Positions 34,244 through 43,695 are shown, numbered from the stretch's first letter. The stretch is 64,000 nucleotides of DNA from Amycolatopsis sp. A133 (GCF_031082405.1 NZ_JAVHJU010000015.1:124001-188000); one strand, 5' to 3'. Translations and numbers: made by a program. Notes: generated from the sequence alone by a model not told the origin.

Positions 34244-34251
34244 GGGGTGGG

Positions 34252-36108
34252 TCAGGAGGGGGTGGCTGGGGAGGGGTCGCGGACTGTTGCGTAGAGGGCC
34301 TCGATGTCGGCTGAGTAGCGGTTGTTGATGACCCGGCGCTTGAGCTTCAGCGTCGGGGTCAGCTCGCCGGACTCGGGCGTCCACGTCTTCGGGAGCACGT
34401 GGTAGCGCTTGATCTGCTCGATCCGTGCGAGCCTGCTGTTGGCCGACTCGACCGCGCGCTCCAGCTCGGCCCGCACCGCCGGGTGGTCGGCGAGCTCTTC
34501 CGGCGACGCTTCGACGCCGTTCGCCGCGGCCCAGCCGGGGGCGATCTCGTCGTCGAGGACGATCAGCGCCGTCACGTACGGGCGGTCGTCGCCGATCGCG
34601 ACCGCCTGGCCGATCAGCGGGTGCTCCTTGAGGAGGCCCTCGATGCGGGTCGGCGCGATGTTCTTGCCGCTCGAGGTGATGATCAGTTCCTTCTTGCGGT
34701 CGGTGATCGTCACGAAGCCGTCTTCGTCGATCGTGCCGATGTCGCCGGTGGCGTACCAGCCGTCGGCGTCGGTGGCGCCGGCGATGGTGCCGTCCTCCTG
34801 CAGGTAGCCGAGGAACACGATCGGGCCGCGGACCAGCAGCTCGCCGTCCTCGGCGACCTTCACCTCGACGCCTTCGACCGCCTTGCCGACGGTGCCCGCG
34901 CGGAACGCCTCCGCGGAGTTGGACGTCGCCGCGCCCGTCGTCTCGGACAGGCCCCAGACCTCGCAGATCTCGATGCCGAGCCCGGCCAGGAAGTAGATGA
35001 TCTCCACCGGGATGGCGGCCGCGCCGCTGGAGGCGACGAGCACCTTGTCGAGCCCGAGCAGCGCGCGGATCGGGGCGAGCGCGGCTTCGTCGGCCTGCCG
35101 GATCCGCTCGGCCAGCTCCTCGGGCACCGGCTTGCCGGCGCTGCGCAGCTTGTAGCCCTGCTGCAGCAGCTCGTTCGCCTGCAGCAGCGCGGTGCGCCGG
35201 TCCTCCGGCACGCCGCCGAGCATGTTCTTGAGCCCGGCCACCATCTTCTCCCACACGCGCGGGACGCCGAAGAAGCTCTGCGGGTGCACCTGGCCGAGCG
35301 CGCCGACGACGCCGGACGGGTCGGCGAGGGTGTGGACGTGCCCCGCCCAGACGATCGGCAGGTAGATCGACAGCTCCCGCTCGGCGATGTGGGCGAGCGG
35401 CAGGTACGCGATGTTCGTCGCGTGCATCGGCGGGTGGTGCAGCTCGGTGACCGCGTACGCCTGGTGGATCGCGTTGCGGTGCGAAAGGACGACGCCCTTC
35501 GGGTCACCGGTGGTGCCGGAGGTGTAGATCATCGACAGCGGGTCGTCCGGCTTGATCTCCTGCCAGGACCGTTCGAAGACGTCGGGGTCGGCGGCAAGCG
35601 CTTCCCGGCCCCGGGCGCGCAGATCGGCGAAGGAGAGGAAGCGGTCGTCACCGGCGGGGATCGCGGTTTCGTCCATGACGACGACGTGCCGCAGCGCCGG
35701 GAGGTCGTCGAGCACCGGCCGCCAGCGCGCCAGCTCGGCCTCCCCGCCGAGCACCACGACCGGCGCCGCGCTGTGCCGGGCGACGAACCGGACCTGGTCC
35801 GGGCTGAGGGTGGCGTAGGCGGTGCAGGGGATCGCGGACAGGTGCGTCGCGGCGAGGTCGGCGACGATGTGGTCCGGGCACCCGGGCGCCATGATCAGCA
35901 AGCGGTCGCGCGGGGCGAGCCCCAGCCCGGCCAGTCCGCGGGAGACCTCGGCGATCGCGGTGCGGAACTCCCGCCAGGTCAGCGTCGGCTGTCCTTCGAG
36001 GTCGAGCGAAGTGATCGCCGGCAGGTCCGGGTACTCGACCGCGTTGCGGTGCAGCAGCCGCGGGATCGTCTGGCCTTCGGTCTGCTCGGCGACGGACGGG
36101 GTGGTCAA
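34252..36108 (-). CDS. Long-chain fatty acid-CoA ligase (FadD15-like AMP-forming synthetase)
   Basis: Activates fatty acids to acyl-CoA through an acyl-AMP intermediate. The 618-residue protein has P-loop MIYTSGTTGDPKGVVLSH, A5 motif EVWGLSETTG, A7 WYATGDIG, A8 ITDRKKELIITSSGKNIAP and the C-terminal TPTLKLKRRVI with the catalytic Lys. The TTG at 36108 is proposed because GAGGAGG lies 7 nt upstream and homologues begin near this point; a longer frame to 36267 is Pro/Ala-rich. It is divergent from the TenA-like gene. Confidence 0.93.
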   Translation of the reverse strand: MTTPSVAEQTEGQTIPRLLHRNAVEYPDLPAITSLDLEGQPTLTWREFRTAIAEVSRGLAGLGLAPRDRLLIMAPGCPDHIVADLAATHLSAIPCTAYATLSPDQVRFVARHSAAPVVVLGGEAELARWRPVLDDLPALRHVVVMDETAIPAGDDRFLSFADLRARGREALAADPDVFERSWQEIKPDDPLSMIYTSGTTGDPKGVVLSHRNAIHQAYAVTELHHPPMHATNIAYLPLAHIAERELSIYLPIVWAGHVHTLADPSGVVGALGQVHPQSFFGVPRVWEKMVAGLKNMLGGVPEDRRTALLQANELLQQGYKLRSAGKPVPEELAERIRQADEAALAPIRALLGLDKVLVASSGAAAIPVEIIYFLAGLGIEICEVWGLSETTGAATSNSAEAFRAGTVGKAVEGVEVKVAEDGELLVRGPIVFLGYLQEDGTIAGATDADGWYATGDIGTIDEDGFVTITDRKKELIITSSGKNIAPTRIEGLLKEHPLIGQAVAIGDDRPYVTALIVLDDEIAPGWAAANGVEASPEELADHPAVRAELERAVESANSRLARIEQIKRYHVLPKTWTPESGELTPTLKLKRRVINNRYSADIEALYATVRDPSPATPS

Positions 36109-36304
36109 CGCTGGCCTCCTCGGTGCTCCGGATGGCCACACTGTAGGGGCTCCCGGCGCGGGGGGATAGAGAATCGCGGCCACGTCAACCGTCGCCGTCG
36201 AACCGGACATAGCGGTCAGGTCCCCACGACCGTCCACTGTGTACACGGGCGGCCGCACCGGAACCACGCTTCAATGGAGGGACCACGGACTCCAGGGGGA
36301 ACCG

Positions 36305-36961
36305 ATGACGCGGTCGGCGCGCAAGCTGCTCGAAGAGATCCAGGCCGAACTCGGGCCGCGCGACGCCGACAACCGGCTCGTGCCGCTGATCACGGCGGGC
36401 CGCGCGCCGCGCGCGGTGTTCGCCGCGCTCGCCGCGGAGGAAAAGCTGATCACACTGAGCGACTGGCGGAGCTTCCACGAGCTGGCCGCCCGGGCCGGCG
36501 AACCGAACGCGCGGACCTTCTTCGGCGGTCTCGCGCCGGGCGAGCAGCAGGCGAACGGGATGCTGGACGCGTTGCTCGCGGCCACTGGTCCGGACCACGG
36601 CGAGGAACGCCCGCGCGCGGGCTGCCAGGCCTACCCCGCATACGTCGCCTGGCTCGCGCTGAACGGCGAGTCCGCGGCCACCGCGGCGGGCATCTTCGCG
36701 AACTTCGCCGCCTTCGGCCGGTACTGCCGGGACGTCGCCGCCGGCATGCGCGAGCACTACGGGTTCACCGACGAGCAGTGCGCGTTCTTCGACTTCTTTG
36801 CTGCGGACGTTCCGGAAATTGAAGAACAAGCGCTCGCCGCGATCCAGGCGGGCCTCGACGCGCGCCGGCTCGACGAGCGGGAGGCGCACCGTTGTGCGCG
36901 GCTCTTCCAGAGCTACGAGCTGCTCTTCTGGAACACCCTGGCCGACGAGTTCCCCGGCTGA
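36305..36961 (+). CDS. TenA-like (heme oxygenase-fold) helical protein
   Basis: A 218-residue all-helical protein resembling the TenA/thiaminase II and heme-oxygenase-like superfamily, with the late helices YGFTDEQCAFFDFFAADVPE and HRCARLFQSYELLFWNTLAD characteristic of its C-terminal half. The TenA catalytic Cys is not clearly placed, so thiaminase activity is unlikely. The ATG at 36305 follows GGGGGA. Similar proteins in actinobacteria are annotated as transcriptional regulator or TenA-like without proof. It is divergent from the acyl-CoA ligase gene. Confidence 0.75.
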   Translation: MTRSARKLLEEIQAELGPRDADNRLVPLITAGRAPRAVFAALAAEEKLITLSDWRSFHELAARAGEPNARTFFGGLAPGEQQANGMLDALLAATGPDHGEERPRAGCQAYPAYVAWLALNGESAATAAGIFANFAAFGRYCRDVAAGMREHYGFTDEQCAFFDFFAADVPEIEEQALAAIQAGLDARRLDEREAHRCARLFQSYELLFWNTLADEFPG

Positions 36962-37506
36962 GCGGGCGGGCGGGCCGCGGAACCGGTTCCGGGACCACGC
37001 GGAGTGTCCGAACGGGCACGTTTGCGGAATTGCGGTAATTCCGGCTCACTCCCCGGTGAATCCGCGGTTACGCTCGTCGACGCCGCGTATTCCGCTTTCC
37101 GGAAGCGATCATGCCCGGATGAAGCGCCCGCGCGCGGGCGCGGTCGGGGGTCCGTGATGTTTCTCACCGAACGATTCGGCGCTGTCGTACGTAGCGGGCC
37201 GGCCGGAGCGTCCCGGGTGGACCGTGACCGGTTCCGGACCGCACCCGGTGCGGTGGAACGGATGTCGAGCTGGGACGCACGTCACGACTTTCGGTGGTGG
37301 ACTTTCCAAGCGCAGGCAGCAAGTGTGGACGGGTCACCGTTTCAAGATCACGTTCTCGCCACGGACTTGACGCGCCCTGGAGGGCTGCCTAACGTCGTCG
37401 CGGGCGAAGCAGACCACGGTGATGTTGATCCGGCTGGTCGGAATCCGGGTGCAGACCACCTCGGGCGACCCGAAACCATGTACTGCCGGAAGGAAAACGG
37501 ACCCAG
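36962..37506. other. Intergenic region upstream of the conservon
   Basis: 545 bp with no frame that has coding-like composition. Local GC falls slightly near 37060-37100 and 37290-37340. It should contain the cvnABCD promoter, and AGGAAAAC lies just before the cvnA start. No palindromic operator stands out. Confidence 0.4.
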
Positions 37507-40083
37507 GTGAAGCAGATTTCTCTTCGACGCAACCGGGGATCCTCGATTCGGAAGCGCGTGCTCACGATCGCGCTCGTCCCCAGTGTCGCGCTGTTGCTCG
37601 TCGGCGTGGCTCTCGCGGGCTACCTCATCTACGACGCGGTCACCGGCCGGGACTACACCAACCGCATCCGCGGTTCCGAAGCACCGTCGATCCCGTTCCT
37701 CGCCTCGCTGCAGCAGGAGCGCCAGGCCACCCTGAGCTTGCTCGCGGGCCAGAGCAGCCAGCGCGCCGCGCTCGCGGCCGTCCGGCCGAAGACGGACGAG
37801 AACGCCGCGAAGACGATCCAGTACCTCAGGGACAACTTCGCGGACTACGACGACACCCCGCCGAGCGTTCTGAAGAACATCACCACGTTCTTCGGTCTGT
37901 ACCAGCAGCTGGCACCGAACCGTCAGGCGATCGACGGCGGCCAGATGCAGATCAACCAGGCCTTCGCCTACTACAACAAGATGATCGACCAGTTCACCGA
38001 CGGCGTGGCCGGGCTCGCGCAGAACGCGCGCGGCGCCCAGAACGCGTTCGACCGGCTGACCGCCATCCCGCTGTTCACCGCGGCCGACGCGATGCAGCGC
38101 AGTGACGCGCTCGCCGCCGCCGGGCTGGCCGCGGGCGGGCTGACCAACGACGACTTCCGCGCCTACGTCGGCCAGGTCGGTGCCTACCACGCCCAGCTCG
38201 ACGCGTCGGCGCCGAAGCTGATCCCCGAGGTCAAGGCCAAGTACGACGAGTTGCTCGCCAGCCAGCCGTGGCAGGTGGTGACCCAGGTCGAGACCGCGTT
38301 CCTGCGCGGCGACCTGTCGAAGCTGCCGGTGCCGCAGGACCAGTGGCGGGCCGCGGCCCGCCAGGTCGGTGCCGCGCTGATGGGCATCTTCATCCTGCAG
38401 AGCTCGAACGCGAGCCAGGCCGCGATCAACGACGCCGACTCGACGTTCACCGAGTCGCTGATCGCCGGTGTGATCGCCGTGCTGTTCGCGGTCTTCGTGG
38501 TGTTCGTCGCCGTCCGGCTGTCGAACCGGCTCATCGGCCGCCTGCACCGGCTGCGCGAGGACACCCTCGACGCGGCCGAGGTCCGGCTGCCCGAGCTGGT
38601 GGCGCGCGTCCAGGCCGGCGAGCCCGTCGACCTCGAAGAGGGTGGTCACTTCCTCGACCACGGCACCGACGAGATCGGCCAGGTCGCCGACGCGTTCAAC
38701 AAGGCGCAGCAGACGGCCATCGCGGCCGCCATCGAAGAGGCGAAGATCAAGGAGGGCACCAAGACGGTGTTCCTCAACATCGCCCACCGCAGCCAGGTCA
38801 TCGTGCACCGCCAGCTCAAGGTGCTCGACCAGGCGGAGCGCAAGCAGGAGGACCCGGACCAGCTGGACACGCTGTTCCAGCTCGACCACCTCTCCACCCG
38901 CGCCCGCCGGAACGCCGAGAACCTGATCATCCTCGGCGGCGGGCAGCCGGGCCGTCAGTGGCGCAACCCGGTCGGGCTGGCCGAGCTGGTCCGCGGCGCG
39001 TCCGCCGAAACCGAGGACTTCGCCAGGGTCAAGACGGCGGTGCTCCCGCAGATCGCCATCCGCGGCCCGGTCGTCGGCGACCTCGTGCACCTGCTCGCCG
39101 AGCTGATCGACAACGCGACGGCGTTCTCGCCGCCGCAGTCGCGGGTCGAGATCCGCGGCAACGTGGTCGGCAAGGGCGTTGTGATCGAGGTCGAGGACCA
39201 GGGCCTCGGGCTCGAGCCGGACCAGACCGAAGAGATCAACACGATGCTGGCCGACCCGCCGGACTTCGGGATCATGGCGCTGTCGGACGAGCCGCGCCTC
39301 GGGCTGTTCGTGGTCGCGCGGCTGGCCGCGCGGCACGGCATCCAGGTGCACCTGCGGGAGTCGGCCTACGGCGGCACCCGGGCCATCGTGCTGGTGCGCA
39401 CCGACCTGTTGGCCCCATTGGCGGAGACCGAGCCGGAGCAGCCGATCACCCCGCCGAAGCCGGAGCTCGTCCCGAACCCGGTCGAGCCGGAGACGACGGC
39501 CAACGACGAGGTCGCGCCGCTCAAGCGGCCGGTGCGCCGCCCGGCCCGGCACCGCACCGAACCGCCGGCGCCCGTGACGGCGCCCGCCGCCGTGACCCCG
39601 CCGCCCGCGGCCGTCCCGCCGGTGACCGTCCCGCCGCCGGCCCCGGTGCAGCCGCCGTCCGCGCCGACGCCGGTGCCCGCCGGGTCCGTTTCGGAGCCGG
39701 TGAGCCAGCCGACCCAGGCCCAGCCGGTGGTCCCGGTCCGGCCGACCGCGCCGCCCGCCCGGACCTCGCGCCCGGCGCGGCCCGCCGCGCAGCAGCCGGT
39801 GTGGCCGCCGCAGGAGCCGCGAGCCGCCTCGACGCCCGAAGGCCGTCCGCAGCAGCCGCGCCGCCCGGAGGCGCCCGGCCGCCCGCCGCTGCCGCAACGG
39901 CGACGTCAGCAGAACCTCGTTCCCCAGTTGCGGGAAGATAAGCCCGCACAAGAACGGGAAGAGGTCCGGCTGGACTCGCCGGAGGCCGCCCGCAGCAGGC
40001 TGTCCGCCTTCCAGCAGGGCACCCGCCGGGCCCGTGACGAAGAGTTTCCCGAGAACGACGACAGGTACGGAGAGCGCGAGTAA
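37507..40083 (+). CDS. cvnA: Conservon sensor histidine kinase with nitrate/nitrite-sensing-type domain (CvnA)
   Basis: An 858-residue membrane kinase. One membrane segment (about 20-42), an extracellular helical NIT-type domain (55-315), a second membrane segment (317-337), a HAMP linker, the dimerisation stretch FQLDHLSTRARRNAENLIIL and a HATPase_c domain (HLLAELIDNATAFSPP, EDQGLG, LGLFVVARLAARHG) are visible. A Pro-rich tail of about 220 residues follows (from about 640). Its stop overlaps the cvnB start. In Streptomyces, conservon proteins assemble at the membrane like a G-protein-coupled system. The GTG at 37507 follows AGGAAAACGGACCCAG. Confidence 0.93.
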   Translation: MKQISLRRNRGSSIRKRVLTIALVPSVALLLVGVALAGYLIYDAVTGRDYTNRIRGSEAPSIPFLASLQQERQATLSLLAGQSSQRAALAAVRPKTDENAAKTIQYLRDNFADYDDTPPSVLKNITTFFGLYQQLAPNRQAIDGGQMQINQAFAYYNKMIDQFTDGVAGLAQNARGAQNAFDRLTAIPLFTAADAMQRSDALAAAGLAAGGLTNDDFRAYVGQVGAYHAQLDASAPKLIPEVKAKYDELLASQPWQVVTQVETAFLRGDLSKLPVPQDQWRAAARQVGAALMGIFILQSSNASQAAINDADSTFTESLIAGVIAVLFAVFVVFVAVRLSNRLIGRLHRLREDTLDAAEVRLPELVARVQAGEPVDLEEGGHFLDHGTDEIGQVADAFNKAQQTAIAAAIEEAKIKEGTKTVFLNIAHRSQVIVHRQLKVLDQAERKQEDPDQLDTLFQLDHLSTRARRNAENLIILGGGQPGRQWRNPVGLAELVRGASAETEDFARVKTAVLPQIAIRGPVVGDLVHLLAELIDNATAFSPPQSRVEIRGNVVGKGVVIEVEDQGLGLEPDQTEEINTMLADPPDFGIMALSDEPRLGLFVVARLAARHGIQVHLRESAYGGTRAIVLVRTDLLAPLAETEPEQPITPPKPELVPNPVEPETTANDEVAPLKRPVRRPARHRTEPPAPVTAPAAVTPPPAAVPPVTVPPPAPVQPPSAPTPVPAGSVSEPVSQPTQAQPVVPVRPTAPPARTSRPARPAAQQPVWPPQEPRAASTPEGRPQQPRRPEAPGRPPLPQRRRQQNLVPQLREDKPAQEREEVRLDSPEAARSRLSAFQQGTRRARDEEFPENDDRYGERE

Positions 40084-40499
40084 TGGTCAACTCAGGCGCC
40101 CACGAGCTCGACTGGCTGCTGGACGACCTCGTCAAGCGGGTCGCCGGGGCGGACCGGGCGGTGGTGCTGTCCTCGGACGGCCTGCTCATCGGGCGGTCGG
40201 GCAACCTTTCCGAGGAGGACGCCGAACACCTGTCCGCGGTGGCTTCGGCGTTCCAGAGCCTGGCCCGCGGGACCGGGCGGCACTTCGGCGGCGGCAACGT
40301 CCGCCAGACGATGGTCGAGATGGACCACGCGTTCCTGTTCGTGACGGCGGCCGGGCGGGGCGCCTGCCTCGCCCTGCTGGCGCGCGAGGACGCCGACATG
40401 GGGCTGGTTGCGTACGAAATGAACCTGATGGTGAAGCGAGTCGGCCAGGTACTCACTTCCGCGCCCCGCACGGGCGCCGGCGTCCAGCCCACACTATGA
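40083..40499 (+). CDS. cvnB: Roadblock/LC7 domain protein (CvnB)
   Basis: A 138-residue roadblock/LC7 protein of the MglB type, expected to dimerise and act with the CvnD GTPase, possibly as an activating protein. The start LDWLLDDLVKRVAGADRAVV and LSSDGLLIGRS are typical. It begins on the last base of the cvnA stop codon and ends with an ATGA overlap to cvnC, so all four genes are translationally linked. Confidence 0.95.
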   Translation: MVNSGAHELDWLLDDLVKRVAGADRAVVLSSDGLLIGRSGNLSEEDAEHLSAVASAFQSLARGTGRHFGGGNVRQTMVEMDHAFLFVTAAGRGACLALLAREDADMGLVAYEMNLMVKRVGQVLTSAPRTGAGVQPTL

Positions 40500-40867
40500 G
40501 CGCACGGCACGAAGCCTGGTTCGACGACGAGGCCGGCCCGCTGGTCCGGTCGTACGCGGTCACGGGCGGCCGCACCCGGTCGGACACGCTCGGGCTCGAC
40601 CTCATCACGCTCGTGGTCGCCCTGCGCACCGCGCACGAAGCGGGCATGCTCGAACCGGAGTACGCGCGCATCATCGCCTTGTGCCAGCGGCCGGTCTCGG
40701 TGGCCGAGGTGGCTGCCCGGGTCGATCTCCCGCTGCCCGTGGTGAAGGTGATGCTGAGCGACCTCATCGAGCAGAACCTGGTGCTGTTCCGTACCGCGGC
40801 ACCGGCCCAGGAAACTCCCAACCGACACGTATTGCAGGCGGTTCTTGATGGCATCCGGAAACTCTGA
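40496..40867 (+). CDS. cvnC: DUF742 protein (CvnC)
   Basis: A 123-residue member of DUF742, found almost only in conservons. LVRSYAVTGGRTRS near the start and the winged-helix-like C-terminus (VAEVAARVDLPLPVVKVMLSDLIEQNLV) are characteristic. It may bridge kinase and GTPase; a DNA-binding role is possible from the winged-helix shape but unproven. It overlaps both neighbours. Confidence 0.95.
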   Translation: MSARHEAWFDDEAGPLVRSYAVTGGRTRSDTLGLDLITLVVALRTAHEAGMLEPEYARIIALCQRPVSVAEVAARVDLPLPVVKVMLSDLIEQNLVLFRTAAPAQETPNRHVLQAVLDGIRKL

Positions 40868-41450
40868 CCCCCGGCGGAACCTGACCGCGACCGCGGTCAA
40901 GGTACTCATCGCCGGCGGGTTCGGGGTCGGCAAGACCACGATGGTCGGTTCGGTGAGCGAAGTGCCGCCACTGCGGACCGAGGAGGTCATCACCACCGCG
41001 TCCGAGGGTGTCGACGACCTGTCCGGCGTCGAGCAGAAGACCACCACGACGGTTGCGCTCGACTTCGGCCGCATCACGATCAACCCCGACCTGATCCTCT
41101 ACCTGTTCGGCACGCCGGGGCAGGACCGGTTCTGGTTCATGTGGGACGAGCTGGCCGAGGGCGCGCTCGGCGCCGTCGTGCTGGCCGACACGCGGCGGCT
41201 CGACAGCTGCTTCGCCGCGGTGGACTTCTTCGAGCGCCGCAACCTGCCGTTCGTCGTCGGCGTGAACTGCTTCGACGGGGCGTACCGCTACGGCACGGAG
41301 GAGGTCCGGCAGGCGCTCGACGTCGGCATGGACGTCCCGCTGCTGCTGTGCGACGCCCGCGAGCGCGACTCGACGAAGCAGGTGCTGACCAGCCTGATGG
41401 AACACGTGATGGCGCGGTCCGATCTCGCGGCCGCCCAGGGCGGCTACTGA
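40848..41450 (+). CDS. cvnD: Conservon small GTPase (CvnD)
   Basis: A 200-residue Ras-like/Gtr-type GTP-binding protein. G1 is GGFGVGKTT (about 23-31), the switch Thr lies in KTTTTVALDFG, and G3 is FGTPGQDRFWF. The G4 motif is weak (GVNCFDG), as is normal for CvnD. The ATG at 40848 lies inside the cvnC coding end (20-bp overlap), so expression is coupled. It is the last conservon gene; no cytochrome P450 follows, unlike some conservons. Confidence 0.95.
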   Translation: MASGNSDPRRNLTATAVKVLIAGGFGVGKTTMVGSVSEVPPLRTEEVITTASEGVDDLSGVEQKTTTTVALDFGRITINPDLILYLFGTPGQDRFWFMWDELAEGALGAVVLADTRRLDSCFAAVDFFERRNLPFVVGVNCFDGAYRYGTEEVRQALDVGMDVPLLLCDARERDSTKQVLTSLMEHVMARSDLAAAQGGY

Positions 41451-41473
41451 CCGGACCGCGCTCGGTCTTCTCC

Positions 41474-41914
41474 TCAGCGCCGGCGCTTGATCAGCGCGTC
41501 GACGGCGAACCGGCCCGGGCCGATCGCGGCGAACAGCAGGAAGACCCACGCGTAGACCGCCGACGGCTCGCCCATGTTCTGCAGCGGCAGCAGCGCCATC
41601 GGGGCGTGCACGGTGAAGTAGGCGTAGGCCATCACGCCGGAGAGCAGGATCGCGGCCGGCCTGCTGGCGAGCCCGATCAGCAGCAGGACGGCGCCGGCGA
41701 GCTCGAGGACACTGCCCCACCAGCCGGGCCAGGAGCCGAACGGGACGCCGCCGCCCTGGCCGTCGATCCCGCCGAAAAAGCCGAATCCCTGCAGGCCGTG
41801 GAAGCCGAACAGGAACGAGATCACGATCCTGCTCGCGCCGACCACCATGCCGGTGACCTGGTTCTTCGCCTGGGTGGCGGTGGTGGTGGTCTGCGGGGCG
41901 ATGGTGGCGGTCAT
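41474..41914 (-). CDS. DoxX family membrane protein
   Basis: A 146-residue four-helix membrane protein of the DoxX/DoxD group (SRIVISFLFGFHGLQGFGFF, LELAGAVLLLIGLASRPAAI and a final VFLLFAAIGPGRFAVDALI). The ATG at 41914 has GGAAGGAAC upstream; the longer frame to 42100 is not protein-like. DoxX proteins are linked to thiol or oxidative stress in mycobacteria, but no partner is adjacent here. It converges with cvnD (23 bp apart). Confidence 0.9.
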   Translation of the reverse strand: MTATIAPQTTTTATQAKNQVTGMVVGASRIVISFLFGFHGLQGFGFFGGIDGQGGGVPFGSWPGWWGSVLELAGAVLLLIGLASRPAAILLSGVMAYAYFTVHAPMALLPLQNMGEPSAVYAWVFLLFAAIGPGRFAVDALIKRRR

Positions 41915-42025
41915 GGTGGTTCCTTCCCTGGGTTCCGCTTGCCTTCTGCCCACGCGTCGATCGGGCCCCCGCCGGATTCGACACCCGCGCGGAAAAATCT
42001 TGAAGTCTTTCGGCAGACTGGGCGG

Positions 42026-42493
42026 ATGGCGGGCAAACAGAGTGCCGGGCTCCTGCTCTACCGCGGCCGCGGCGACGACGTCGAAGTGCTGCTCGGGCAC
42101 ATGGGCGGGCCGTTCTGGGCCAAGAAGGACGCGGCCGCGTGGTCGCTGCCCAAGGGCGAACTCGAGCCGGACGAGTCACCGGAGAAGGCGGCCCGGCGGG
42201 AGTTCGAGGAGGAGCTGGGGCTGCCCGCGCCCGACGGCGAGTACGTCGAGCTGGGCGTGGTGAAGCAGTCGGGCGGCAAGGTCGTCACGGCGTGGGCGGT
42301 CGAAGCCGACCTCGACCCGGCCTCGGTGGTGCCCGGGACGTTCACGATGGAGTGGCCGCCGCGCTCGGGCCGTCAGCAGGAGTTCCCCGAGGTGGACCGG
42401 GTCGCGTGGTTTTTGCTGGAGGACGCCCGGGAGAAGCTGGTGAAGGGCCAGCTGCCGTTCCTGGACCGGCTGCTGGCGCTGGTCAGCGGCTGA
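42026..42493 (+). CDS. Nudix hydrolase
   Basis: A 155-residue Nudix enzyme. The Nudix box is complete: GELEPDESPEKAAR followed by REFEEELGL. The opening AGLLLYRGRGDDVEVLLGHM and VVTAWAVEADLDP resemble the subgroup often called NTP pyrophosphohydrolase or MutT-like. Substrate unknown; its position beside a macro-domain gene allows an ADP-ribose link, but this is conjecture. The last 11 bp overlap the convergent HAD gene. Confidence 0.93.
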   Translation: MAGKQSAGLLLYRGRGDDVEVLLGHMGGPFWAKKDAAAWSLPKGELEPDESPEKAARREFEEELGLPAPDGEYVELGVVKQSGGKVVTAWAVEADLDPASVVPGTFTMEWPPRSGRQQEFPEVDRVAWFLLEDAREKLVKGQLPFLDRLLALVSG

Positions 42494-43130
42494 GCAGGGC
42501 TTCGAGGGGCTTGGCGGTGAACGACGGCAGCACGATGTCCGCCTGCCCGAAGTCGAGGCTCTCGGTGATGGCGTTCGGCACGGCGACGCAGGTCAGCCCG
42601 GCGGCCTTGGCGGAGGTGACGCCGTGCGGGGTGTCCTCGAAGGCGATGGCCGCTTCGGCCGCTGTTTCGAGTGCGTCGAGGGCGGCGAGGTAGAGGTCGG
42701 GGTCGGGCTTGGCCTTGTGGCGGTCCCCGGTGAGGACGGCGTCGAAGTAGCCGTCGATGCCGAGCCGTTCGAGGTGCGGCCGCACCCAGCCCCCGGACGA
42801 GCTGGAGGCGACGGCCAGCTTGATGCCCCGCTCGCGCGCGGTCTCGAGGTAGCCGAGGACGCCTTCGCGCGGGCCGAGGGTCTCGAGCAGCGCGTGGACG
42901 CGGGCCTTGGTGACCGGGCGCAGCGCCTCGACGTCGATGTCCGGAGCGTGCTCGGCGAGCAGGGCGAACATCGCGGGCGTGGTGTGCTGGGTGCCGATCA
43001 CGGCGTACCAGGCGGCCAGCGGCAGCTCGGTGCCGTGCTCCCGGAAGACCTCCTGCCAGGCCTGCAGAACGGCGGACTCGGTGTCGGCGAGCGTGCCGTC
43101 GAAGTCGAAGACCAGGGCGCGGGTGGGCAC
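42483..43130 (-). CDS. HAD-superfamily phosphatase (beta-phosphoglucomutase-like)
   Basis: A 215-residue HAD subfamily IA hydrolase. Motif I FDFDGTLADTES carries the nucleophile Asp, motif II is ASSSSG, and motif III/IV KAKPDPDLY with AFEDTPHGVTSAKAAG. The helical cap (about 20-90) fits phosphoglycolate phosphatase or phosphoglucomutase-like enzymes. The GTG at 43130 is chosen; a TTG at 43166 would overlap the macro gene. Substrate unknown. Confidence 0.9.
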   Translation of the reverse strand: MPTRALVFDFDGTLADTESAVLQAWQEVFREHGTELPLAAWYAVIGTQHTTPAMFALLAEHAPDIDVEALRPVTKARVHALLETLGPREGVLGYLETARERGIKLAVASSSSGGWVRPHLERLGIDGYFDAVLTGDRHKAKPDPDLYLAALDALETAAEAAIAFEDTPHGVTSAKAAGLTCVAVPNAITESLDFGQADIVLPSFTAKPLEALLSR

Positions 43131-43158
43131 GCCTGCACCCTGCCCGCTCGGTGATCGT

Positions 43159-43677
43159 TCAGGCAAGGGAGTTGTGACGAGACCGAAAGGCCTGCACAGC
43201 CGCTTCGCCGCGCAGAGCGAAGACGACCTCTTCGATGGGGCCGGCTTCGGCTTCGGAGACCGTGGTGAGCGCGATCCCCGCGGCCGACTCGATGGGCCAG
43301 CGGTAGACGCCGGTGGAGATGGCGGGGAACGCCACGGTCCGGGCGCCGAGCTCCCGCGCCACCCGCAACGCGTTGCGGTGGCAGTCGGCGAGCAGTTCCG
43401 AGCGGTCTTCGGAGGCCGACCACACCGGGCCGACGGTGTGCACGACCCACTTCGCGGGCAGCTTCCCGGCGGTGGTGGCGACGGCTTGCCCGGTCATCAG
43501 GCCCTTGCCGTAGTGCCCGGCTCGCAGCTTCCGGCACTCGGCGAGGATCTCGGGGCCACCCTTGCGGTGGATGGCCCCGTCGACCCCGCCGCCGCCGAGC
43601 AGCGAGGAGTTGGCCGCGTTGACGACGACGTCGACCTCGAGCGTGGTGATGTCGGCGTCGAGGATCCGGATGCGCAT
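43159..43677 (-). CDS. Macro-domain protein (O-acetyl-ADP-ribose deacetylase type)
   Basis: A 172-residue MacroD-type domain that binds ADP-ribose and removes O-acetyl or ADP-ribosyl groups. The catalytic signature NAANSSLLGGGGVDGAIH is at 20-37, and the phosphate loop AFPAISTGVYRWP is near residue 113. The ATG at 43677 is chosen; GTG at 43692 would be too close to GGTGGAG. It lies upstream of the HAD gene on the same strand, 28 bp apart. Confidence 0.95.
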   Translation of the reverse strand: MRIRILDADITTLEVDVVVNAANSSLLGGGGVDGAIHRKGGPEILAECRKLRAGHYGKGLMTGQAVATTAGKLPAKWVVHTVGPVWSASEDRSELLADCHRNALRVARELGARTVAFPAISTGVYRWPIESAAGIALTTVSEAEAGPIEEVVFALRGEAAVQAFRSRHNSLA

Positions 43678-43695
43678 GGTGCCATTCTCCACCGC

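Noticed and set aside
36962..37506. A small gene in the forward frame 37004-37510
   Set aside because: Mixed codon usage without GC bias at third positions, no ribosome-binding site and overlap with the cvnA start.
37348..39951. Minus-strand frame of 867 codons across cvnA
   Set aside because: Antisense to a complete sensor kinase gene; product made of Arg/Gly/Leu/Val/Asp repeats from reverse codons.
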